A stretch of DNA of 64,000 nt from Bogoriella caseilytica. Lineage in GTDB: Bacteria; Actinomycetota; Actinomycetes; Actinomycetales; Actinomycetaceae. This document shows positions 51,325 through 58,931 of the stretch, in pieces. Position numbers and translations under genes: made by a program. The first letter of the stretch is position 1. Each line of letters opens with the position of its first letter. The stretch covers positions 1,984,001-2,048,000 of the forward strand of contig NZ_RKHK01000001.1 of NCBI RefSeq assembly GCF_003752405.1, in the 5' to 3' direction. Under the pieces are notes generated by a model. That model was not told the origin of the DNA. It was given only the letters and a program-made list of their open reading frames with translations, and did no database searches.

Positions 51325-52857
51325 ATGACGTCACCCATGTCGTCTCAATTCAGTCGCCGTCGACTGTTGCAGGGTTCGCTCGCTGTCGGTGGATTGGGGC
51401 TCCTCGGCGCCATCGCCGGTTGTGGTAATGGTTCGGGTGCCGGCAACGGCACGACGCTGCACTCCCTGCTGCCGGGTGACATCCCGCAGCGATGGAGTGA
51501 AGTCCGAGCGCACGTCAACGAGGCCCTTGAGGCCGACCGAGGCCTGCGCATCGATCCCGAGTTCATCTCGTGGACCAACTACGCAGAGCAGGAAATGTTG
51601 AAGTTCACCACCGGTGAGCGCTTTGACACTGCTCTGGAAGCGACCTGGCTGAACCTGCAGCAACTGCTGTCAGATAACGCCCTCGCTGACATGACTGATC
51701 TCTGGGACAGTGGAAACTATCCCAACCTGAATGCCACGATCGATGAGCGCATGGTGGAGTACGCGAAGTACAACGGCAGGCTCTACACGATCCCGCTGGT
51801 GGCGAACTTCACGAGCCCGCCCGGATTTGTGATCAGACAGGACCTGGCGGACAAGTACGGCATCGGTGAGGTCAATGACTACGAGACCCTGGAACGGTTC
51901 CTCTACGACGTGAAGCAGAAGGACCCGGATCTCATTCCCTTCGGCTTGGACAACGGGTACGTCAACAACACCGTGATACCGAACCCCGTGTCCTTGTTCA
52001 ATGCCCAGGCCTGGGAGGAGGCGAACAAGAACGTGCAGCTTCTGGGCACCTACTTCGAAGGCGACGGCTTGAGCCCGGTCCCGTTCTGGGAGCAGCAGGA
52101 CGTACTGGACTCCCTGGACCGCGTGCGCCAGTACTACCTCGACGGGATCCTCAACGAGGACGCCCTCACGCTGGACATGAGCGCGGTGCGCAGCCTGTTC
52201 GCGCAGGGGAGATACGCCTCCACCACCGCCGGGGCCGACGGACTGACCAGCTCCACCTTCGGCCCGGTGGCCGACAATGTCGAGGGCGCCGCCATCGCTC
52301 AGGTGATCCCCTTCGCCGACGGCCTCGATGCCCGCATGTCCAGCACCTTCCAGGCTGCCAACAACATGGTGGCCCCAGCGAACACCGAGACCCTCGAGCA
52401 GGTGTTCGAGATGATGGACTGGCTCTCGATCCAGGAGAACCACGATCGCCTCTCGTACGGCATTGAGGGCGAGGACTGGAACGCCGTCGGGGAGCACAGC
52501 TATGAGCAGATCAGCGGCTACGCCTTCCCGGCCTTCGCGATGTCGTGGCGGACGCCGCTCGAACGCGACCTGGCCGGCATGGTCGACACCGACCGCGCCT
52601 GGGTGGCGTGGGCTCGCGACATCGAGCACTTCTACCCCGACAGGCTGGCCGGCTTCTACTTCGACTCCTCGTCGGTGTCGAGCGAGGAGGCCCAGGTCGG
52701 CGCGGCCTTCAGCGAGTACGTGCTGCCCTTGTACGCCGGGGTGAAGGACGTGCAGTCCGGCCTGGACGAGGCGCGCACCGCTCTGGAGAACGCCGGGTAC
52801 GAGACCGTGGTGGAGGAGTACCAGCGCCAAGCCCTGGAATTCCTCGCCGACTCCTGA
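51325..52857 (+). CDS. Sugar ABC transporter substrate-binding lipoprotein
   Basis: 510 residues from ATG 51325 behind AAAGGAAA. The N-terminus has a twin-arginine-like SRRRLLQG and a lipobox AIAGC (GSLAVGGLGLLGAIAGC), so export could be by Tat or Sec. The family 1 / LipO-type binding-protein body includes WTNYAEQEMLKFTTGE, YNGRLYTIPL and MMDWLSIQENHDRLSYGIEG. It binds the oligosaccharides delivered to the two permeases. Confidence 0.87.
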   Translation: MTSPMSSQFSRRRLLQGSLAVGGLGLLGAIAGCGNGSGAGNGTTLHSLLPGDIPQRWSEVRAHVNEALEADRGLRIDPEFISWTNYAEQEMLKFTTGERFDTALEATWLNLQQLLSDNALADMTDLWDSGNYPNLNATIDERMVEYAKYNGRLYTIPLVANFTSPPGFVIRQDLADKYGIGEVNDYETLERFLYDVKQKDPDLIPFGLDNGYVNNTVIPNPVSLFNAQAWEEANKNVQLLGTYFEGDGLSPVPFWEQQDVLDSLDRVRQYYLDGILNEDALTLDMSAVRSLFAQGRYASTTAGADGLTSSTFGPVADNVEGAAIAQVIPFADGLDARMSSTFQAANNMVAPANTETLEQVFEMMDWLSIQENHDRLSYGIEGEDWNAVGEHSYEQISGYAFPAFAMSWRTPLERDLAGMVDTDRAWVAWARDIEHFYPDRLAGFYFDSSSVSSEEAQVGAAFSEYVLPLYAGVKDVQSGLDEARTALENAGYETVVEEYQRQALEFLADS

Positions 52858-52900
52858 GATCGCCACGCTCCACTGAGCTCGCCCGACCGAAGAGGACAGG

Positions 52901-54844
52901 ATGCGCACGATGTTTCTCGATGGTGAGGACTGGACCCTCATCGGATGGCGCCGCCATGATTGGGAGTTGGCCAGGACTCCAGCTGCAGGCAAGGTCACCA
53001 ATCCCGACGTGGCACCAGTTGCCGCACGGGTCCCGGGTTCAGTCCGGGGTGCCCTGCTGGCGGCCGGAGTCGTGGCTGACCCCACGGTGGGAGTGCAGTC
53101 CCGCGAGGCGGAGTGGGTCGAACACCGCGACTGGGAGTTCCGCCGGGATCTCCCGGACGGGCTGCTCGATGGCGAGGATGCCCTGACGTCGCGGTTGTGG
53201 CTGGAGTGCGAGGAGCTCGACTACACGGGCGTGGTTCTCCTGGGCGACCTCGAGGTGGGGCGCTTCGCGGGGAGCTTCACGCCGCACAGCTTCGACCTCA
53301 CTGCGGCCTACCGCGAGGGTGAGCGCAGGCTCCGGGTCATCCTGACCGGAGCGCCGGATGGCTTGGCGCAGAACGGCTGGACCTCCCGGATCCTGGCCTT
53401 CAAGCCCCGTTTCAGCTACGGCTGGGACTGGACACCCCGGATGGTGTCGGCCGGGGTACCCGGTCGCATCCGGCTGGAGCGGCGCCCCGCCGCGAGTCCT
53501 GCCATCACCGCCCGCGTTCGTGCCGATGTCGACCCTGCTCGCGACGTCGCCGTCCTCGAGGTCACACTGAGTGCTGATCGCCCGCTGCCTGCCGGTGCGC
53601 GGGCAGACGTTCTCCTCGGGGACGAGGTGGTGGGCTCTGGGCCGGCACCTGACTTCCGGTTCCGGGCCGAGGTGGCGGCCCGTGTGTGGCAACTCGCCGG
53701 GCGCGGTGACCAGCCGCTCTATGACTGCCGGGTGCGGGTGGTGGCCCAGGACGGCTCGGTGCTGCACGAGAGCGTGCGGCGCGTCGGCTTCCGCCACGTC
53801 TCCTGGTCAGCGGCCGCGGAAGCGCCGCCGGGTGCTGATGACTGGCTGTGCTCGGTCAATGGGGAGCCGGTCTTCCTCGCGGGCGTCAACTGGGTGCCGA
53901 TCCGGCCCGACTATGCCGATCTGACCGAGGCCGACTACCGGCTGCGCCTGCAGCGCTACCGTGACCTGGGCTTCGTGATGGTGCGGGTCTGGGGTGGTGC
54001 GGGACTCGAGCGCCCGGTCTTCTACGACCTGTGCGACGAGTTGGGGCTACTCGTCTGGCAGGAGTTCCCGTTGAGCTCGTCCGGGCTCGACAACGAACCC
54101 CCGGCGGACCTGGGCTTCATCGACGAACTGGCCCAGGTGGCCGAGAGCTATATCGAGCGGCTCGGGCATCACGCCTGCCTGGCCCTGTGGTGTGGCGGCA
54201 ACGAACTCACCATCGTGGATGAGCCCGGCGTCCCCGGAACCCCGCTGGCCGCGGACCATCCCACGCTCGCGGCCTTGGCCGAGGTGGCCCGCCGCGGGGA
54301 CCCGGGACGTCGCTTCATCGCGACCTCCCCGACGGGGCCTCGCTTCGAGGCGGACGCTGGCGAGTTCGGCCAAGGTTTGCACCACGATGTTCACGGCCCC
54401 TGGGAGTTCGAGGGCACTCAGGAGCAATGGCAGCAGTACTGGGACCACGATGACGCCGTCATGCGCTCCGAGGTGGGAGTGGTCGGGGCCTCCTCCTGGG
54501 AGTTGCTCGACCGGCAGGGGTTGCTTGCGGCGAGCTCCGGGGCGGAGCTTCGCCAGCTCTGGACCCATGCCGCAGGCTGGTGGCTGGCACCGCTCGACGC
54601 GTGGCTGCAGGCCGGCCACGATTTGTCCCAGCTCCCCGAGTGGGTGGAGCAGAGCCGGACGCGCCAAGCCGAGATGCTCGCCTATTCGGCTCAACGGAGC
54701 AAGGAACGCTTCCCCCGGTGCACGGGCTACTTCGTCTGGCTCGGCCACGACACCTTCCCCTGCCCGGTGAGCCTGTCCCTGCTCGATTACGACGGCGAGC
54801 TGAAGCCGGCGGCACGCGCACTCGGTGCGATCTTCACCGCCTGA
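52901..54844 (+). CDS. GH2 family beta-mannosidase, short form
   Basis: 647 residues. The GH2 sugar-binding, immunoglobulin-like and TIM-barrel domains are recognisable: RDWEFRRDLPDG, FSYGWDWTPRMV, FLAGVNWVPIRPDYADLT, VRVWGGAGLERPVFYDLCDE, acid/base E435 in LALWCGGNEL and nucleophile E524 in MRSEVGV. Family members usually have 820 or more residues; the C-terminal beta domains are missing here and the protein ends with the barrel. No signal peptide, so it is cytoplasmic and cuts terminal beta-mannosides from imported fragments. Confidence 0.85.
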   Translation: MRTMFLDGEDWTLIGWRRHDWELARTPAAGKVTNPDVAPVAARVPGSVRGALLAAGVVADPTVGVQSREAEWVEHRDWEFRRDLPDGLLDGEDALTSRLWLECEELDYTGVVLLGDLEVGRFAGSFTPHSFDLTAAYREGERRLRVILTGAPDGLAQNGWTSRILAFKPRFSYGWDWTPRMVSAGVPGRIRLERRPAASPAITARVRADVDPARDVAVLEVTLSADRPLPAGARADVLLGDEVVGSGPAPDFRFRAEVAARVWQLAGRGDQPLYDCRVRVVAQDGSVLHESVRRVGFRHVSWSAAAEAPPGADDWLCSVNGEPVFLAGVNWVPIRPDYADLTEADYRLRLQRYRDLGFVMVRVWGGAGLERPVFYDLCDELGLLVWQEFPLSSSGLDNEPPADLGFIDELAQVAESYIERLGHHACLALWCGGNELTIVDEPGVPGTPLAADHPTLAALAEVARRGDPGRRFIATSPTGPRFEADAGEFGQGLHHDVHGPWEFEGTQEQWQQYWDHDDAVMRSEVGVVGASSWELLDRQGLLAASSGAELRQLWTHAAGWWLAPLDAWLQAGHDLSQLPEWVEQSRTRQAEMLAYSAQRSKERFPRCTGYFVWLGHDTFPCPVSLSLLDYDGELKPAARALGAIFTA

Positions 54845-54915
54845 CGCGCCGACGAACGACGCGCGCCACGGCGGCAACAACGAACCATGACCACCTGGTA
54901 ATGAGGAGAGCCTTC

Positions 54916-57417
54916 ATGCATCACCCACCTGGCCGGGCCCCGGCCGCCTCGGCATTGCGCCAGACCGGGCCGGAGCAGCAACGCTCACTGAGCCTGCCGC
55001 GGAGCCGGGTGGTGCTCAACCCGCAGAACTTCTTCGACGAGCGCAGCGAGGTGGAGCAGAACTGTGGCCCCACACTCCCGCTGGGGCTGGGGTACTTCGC
55101 CCATGATCAGGCGCTGTTCCTGCCGCGATTCCTGACGTTGTGGGCGTCGCCCGCGGCGGCCTCGTCACCCGCAGCCACGCCGCAGCGTCTGGACGCCTCC
55201 CGGTGGATGGAAGGTGAGAATGTGACCTGCGATGATGCGGAGGGCGTGCTGACCGCGGCACTGGAGGGCGGTGCCCCCAGCGGTACGCTGTGGCAGCGAA
55301 TCCGGATCGACCCGGCCCGTGCGACCCTGCGCGTCAGCATCGGTGCCGTCCAGGGCCAGTGGGCACTTCGCCTCCGCGATGGTGCTGGGCGGGAGATCAG
55401 GGTCCAGGACGGTGCGGCCACCGTGGGCCTGCACCGCTATGACCTGGCTGAGTTGCTGGGCGAACACCACGAGGCTGAGGTGGAACTCTCCGTGGTCCTG
55501 CTCGGCGCCGGGGCCTCGGTCCGCGTGGAGGAGATGGCTCTGCTCGGCGGGTACGACGACGCCACCGGCGTGCGGCGGTATAGCACCGAGTGGGCGCCGG
55601 GCAGCCTGGACTTCAGGGCCGAGTATCGCGACGGAGGCGCCCTGCGGGGCCGGGACGTCTTCGTCGACGAGAACAGCGTGCTCCGGGAGGTGACGCGCGA
55701 GCCTCTCGCTGACGGCGCTGAGCTGGTGGTGGCCGGGGAGTACGTCGGGGACGTGGAGGTGGACCAGACGCGCGGCCTCGTGCGAATGTGCCTGCCCCAC
55801 GCCGTCGCGGCCGTTGCCCTTCCCGCCGGTTCGCAGATCCGCTTCTTCGCCGATGAAGCCGAACTGCAGTCCGGCGCTCCTGGGGCCTCCGCTCCGCTCG
55901 CCAGGAGCGGTCTGTGGGCGGCGCACATCGCCTCGGGGACGCGCTCCTTGCGGCTGGGGTGCGGCTTCTCGCCCGATGACCCCGAGGCGGCCGCTGGACT
56001 GGCCCTCGCCGCTGCTGCCCACTCGGCTGCGGAGCGCGCGGCGCACTGGAACGAGTACTGGGACGGCGTGCTCGCTCGCGTGCCGCAACCGCGTTCCTTT
56101 GCGCTACGCGGTCTCCCGGATGACGAGGGGGTGAGTGCGGAGGACGTGCGCGCCGCGTACTACCGCGCCTTCCTCGGTCTGTCCTCGAACGTGCTGCCGC
56201 CGCAGCCCGAGAGCGGCTTCTCCCACCCCACCGTGGCCACCGGCAAAGCATCGATGTGGAACTACGGCGCACCGGGCGCCCGGACCGCGGCCGCATGGGA
56301 GACCTTTCTTGCGATCCAGTACCTGGCCTATCTGGACCCGCAGACCGCCTGGGCGTCCTTCCACGGGCTGATGACGCTCGTGGTGGAGGACGGATCACTG
56401 GCGGGGGAGGGTCTTCCCAGCCGCAAGGCTCAGACCGCGTGGCTTCTCTACGAGCTCACCGGTGACCGAGCGGCTCTCGCCTCCCACTACCCGCAACTGC
56501 GTCGGCTACTGCGCTGGCAGGCTGAACACCCGCGGTGGGTGTACGGCGACTACGACCACCCGGGCGAGCAGGACGCGGAGTTCCTCACCTCGGTTGTGAT
56601 CGATCTCGGCTTCGCCCAGCAGATCGCCGAGGTGCTGGGCGAGACCGCCGACCTCGAGAGCTATGCGGGGCTACGTGCCTCGCTCCTCGATGACTACGCT
56701 GCGCATTGCTTCCAGGGCGAGAGCCGCCGGGCGATCCAGTACTGGTTTCCCGGGGATCCTGAATGCGTACCTCGCGGTGGCTGCGACGGGCTCGGTCTCC
56801 CGGTGGTGATGGGCCTCGCGGTCGAGGGCCTGGCGGACTGGCAGCGCTCGTCGCTGCATGCGCGCTTCGACGAGCAGTACGACCCGCAGGACCAACTCGC
56901 CGGCTTCGACGTCGTGAAGCACTCCAATCTCGGCTACACGGTGGCCGGACTGCTCCTCAGTGCCAGGTGGGAGCAGGCGCAGACCCTGACGAATATCGCC
57001 CTGCGCGACGTCGTCCGCAGTGGATCCTTCGCTGAGGTGTATGACCGGGGCCCGGATCGCCCCCGCCCCTCCGGTGTGCGGCCCTCGATCTTCGGCATGA
57101 CTCAGGTGATCGACTCGGTCTGGCTCAACAACGGCTTGCGGATGGATCGCGGCACGCCTTTGCTCCTGGGCCTGCCAGGAGTCCAGGGCGGCCTGGACGG
57201 CCTGCATGTGCGCGGCCACGTCTGGGCCCTGGAGATCGACGTCCCGGCGAACACTGCCACCATGACGGACACCGAGGCGGGGCGACGGCGCGAGTTCACC
57301 GAGGTTGCTCCGGGCTTCAGTCACCCGCTCACCATGGACAGCGCCGCCGATGGCGCCAGGCCCGCCACATCCGCCCACCACGCCGCCGTGGGAGCGGCCG
57401 GAGACCGAGCATCATGA
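54916..57417 (+). CDS. Cytoplasmic paralogue of the wall-anchored glycoside-hydrolase-like proteins
   Basis: 833 residues from ATG 54916 (GAGGAGA upstream). It shares with the proteins at 33744 and 37429 the segments SRVVLNPQNFFDE, QGQWALRLRDGAGREI, NVLPPQPESGF, SMWNYGAPGARTAAAWETF, GEGLPSRKAQTAWLLYELTG, FPGDPECVPRGGC and SVWLNNGLRM. It has only one carbohydrate-binding-like domain (about 60-180), no signal peptide and no sorting signal. It likely continues intracellularly the reaction performed at the surface. The stop overlaps the next start (ATGA). Confidence 0.82.
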   Translation: MHHPPGRAPAASALRQTGPEQQRSLSLPRSRVVLNPQNFFDERSEVEQNCGPTLPLGLGYFAHDQALFLPRFLTLWASPAAASSPAATPQRLDASRWMEGENVTCDDAEGVLTAALEGGAPSGTLWQRIRIDPARATLRVSIGAVQGQWALRLRDGAGREIRVQDGAATVGLHRYDLAELLGEHHEAEVELSVVLLGAGASVRVEEMALLGGYDDATGVRRYSTEWAPGSLDFRAEYRDGGALRGRDVFVDENSVLREVTREPLADGAELVVAGEYVGDVEVDQTRGLVRMCLPHAVAAVALPAGSQIRFFADEAELQSGAPGASAPLARSGLWAAHIASGTRSLRLGCGFSPDDPEAAAGLALAAAAHSAAERAAHWNEYWDGVLARVPQPRSFALRGLPDDEGVSAEDVRAAYYRAFLGLSSNVLPPQPESGFSHPTVATGKASMWNYGAPGARTAAAWETFLAIQYLAYLDPQTAWASFHGLMTLVVEDGSLAGEGLPSRKAQTAWLLYELTGDRAALASHYPQLRRLLRWQAEHPRWVYGDYDHPGEQDAEFLTSVVIDLGFAQQIAEVLGETADLESYAGLRASLLDDYAAHCFQGESRRAIQYWFPGDPECVPRGGCDGLGLPVVMGLAVEGLADWQRSSLHARFDEQYDPQDQLAGFDVVKHSNLGYTVAGLLLSARWEQAQTLTNIALRDVVRSGSFAEVYDRGPDRPRPSGVRPSIFGMTQVIDSVWLNNGLRMDRGTPLLLGLPGVQGGLDGLHVRGHVWALEIDVPANTATMTDTEAGRRREFTEVAPGFSHPLTMDSAADGARPATSAHHAAVGAAGDRAS

Positions 57418-58862
57418 CACTGAGTCACGCTGACCTCGCCGCCATCGAAGCCGCCATGTCAATCGGCGGTGCCGAGACCCCACCGGAGTTGCGGCGCACC
57501 GTGCCGACAGTCAGCGGTTCCGATCCGGGTATCGGGCGTCTCTACGCGGCCGCGCTGAAGAACGTGTTCGCGGTGAACACCGTGCGGAACGAGGACGGTG
57601 CCTTCGTTCGAGCCGGCGGTGGGTACCCCACGCCGTGGACTCGTGACGCGGCCATCAACTCCTGGAGTGCGCTCTCGCTGCTGGCGCCCGGTCTGGCGGA
57701 AGCGACCCTGCGCGCCGTGATCGAGACCGGGGAGTCCGGCCCCCTGGTCGCGCAGGACGACCAATGGTGGGACCAGGTGATCTGGATCCTCGCGGCGGAG
57801 CGCCATGCGGCATGGACCGATGACACCGAGTTCGCCAGGTGGGCGTACCGCGTGGGCCGCAACAGCCTGGAGCAACTCGAGCAGTACCGGGACCCGCAGT
57901 GGGGCCTCTACCTCGGGCCCGCCGTGATGCAGGACGGCGTGGCTGGGTTCCCCTTGCCCGACGGGGCGCAGGAGATCGCGCCCTTCGTTCTCGAGCATTC
58001 CTGGTCACGGTCGATCATGTGCCTGTCCACGAATGTCCTCTACGCCGCAGCCCATGACTCGCTCGCCGCACTCGCAGCCAGAATCGCAGCGCCCGGGGAT
58101 GACCTTGTCGCGCGGGCAGACTCTCTCCGCCGGGCGATCGAGGAGCACCTGTGGACGGGGGATCGGTACGCCTACCTCCGGCGCACCGACGGTCGGACCG
58201 AGCAGTACCAGGAGCTCCTCGGGCTCGCGCTACTCCTGGAGTGCGGTGGCATCGACGACGACCGCGTGCGCACCATCGTTGAGGGGATGCAACGTACGCC
58301 GGCCGGCCTGGCGCTGGTGTGGCCTCACTTCTCCCGCTACAGCGATGAGCGGCCGGGGCGCCACAACGTCGCCTTGTGGCCGATGGCCATGGGCCAGTGG
58401 GCGGTTGCCGCAGCGCTGCGGGGTCAAGCAGCAGCCTTCACGGACACCTGGCATGATCTGCGCCGGCTGGTGGAGGGCTCTGGCGGCGACTTCTATGAGC
58501 TCTATTCCGCCGTCGATGGCTCTGTGGACGGCGGCTGGCAGACGGGGCGGCAGTGGGACTCGGAGCCCCACCAGACCTGGAGCGCGACAGCCTTCCTGCG
58601 GATGGTGCACGAGGGGGTGTTCGGCCTGCGCGTGCGCGACGGCGAGTTGCGGCTGGAGCCGACACTCCCCACAGGGGTCGAGCACATCGAGCTGCGCGGC
58701 CTGCGGCTCGCGAGCGCGCGACTGACGATCACGGTGAGCGGCGCGGGCAACGTGGTCGAGCAGCTCAGCCTGGATGACGTGGCCCGGGATGACCCCGGTG
58801 CCCCGATCGCTCTTGCTGATCTGCGCGGTGACCACACCCTGCGTGTGCGCGTGCGCCCGTGA
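57414..58862 (+). CDS. (alpha/alpha)6-barrel glycosidase (amylo-1,6-glucosidase/GH63-like)
   Basis: 482 residues. GGGYPTPWTRDAAINSW (residues 68-84) is the acid-loop motif of glucoamylase-like (alpha/alpha)6 enzymes, with LVAQDDQWWDQVIWI, LEHSWSRSIMCLSTNVLYA and QWDSEPHQTWSATAFLRMVH along the toroid and a small C-terminal beta domain (LRLEPTLPTGVEHIEL). No signal peptide. The exact substrate is unknown; context suggests a mannose- or glucose-containing oligosaccharide. Last gene of the rightward catabolic operon. Confidence 0.78.
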   Translation: MTLSHADLAAIEAAMSIGGAETPPELRRTVPTVSGSDPGIGRLYAAALKNVFAVNTVRNEDGAFVRAGGGYPTPWTRDAAINSWSALSLLAPGLAEATLRAVIETGESGPLVAQDDQWWDQVIWILAAERHAAWTDDTEFARWAYRVGRNSLEQLEQYRDPQWGLYLGPAVMQDGVAGFPLPDGAQEIAPFVLEHSWSRSIMCLSTNVLYAAAHDSLAALAARIAAPGDDLVARADSLRRAIEEHLWTGDRYAYLRRTDGRTEQYQELLGLALLLECGGIDDDRVRTIVEGMQRTPAGLALVWPHFSRYSDERPGRHNVALWPMAMGQWAVAAALRGQAAAFTDTWHDLRRLVEGSGGDFYELYSAVDGSVDGGWQTGRQWDSEPHQTWSATAFLRMVHEGVFGLRVRDGELRLEPTLPTGVEHIELRGLRLASARLTITVSGAGNVVEQLSLDDVARDDPGAPIALADLRGDHTLRVRVRP

Positions 58863-58918
58863 CCAGGCGCCTCACGCGCCGAGTGCTGACCGCCGTCACG
58901 CAGTGGTGCGCACGTGGC

Positions 58919-58924
58919 TAAGCT
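58919..58924 (+). promoter_or_regulatory. Probable -10 of a leaderless promoter
   Basis: TAAGCT ends 7 nt before the ATG at 58932, the distance at which a transcript would begin at or next to the start codon. No ribosome site precedes that ATG, so translation is probably leaderless, common in Actinobacteria. No clear -35 is seen. Confidence 0.5.
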
Positions 58925-58931
58925 GGCTCGA

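Noticed and set aside
54876-54890. Possible fourth LacI operator (CAACAACGAACC) before the 54916 gene
   Set aside because: Only one half-site (ACAAC) fits; the right half does not match GTTGT, and the gene lies inside an operon.
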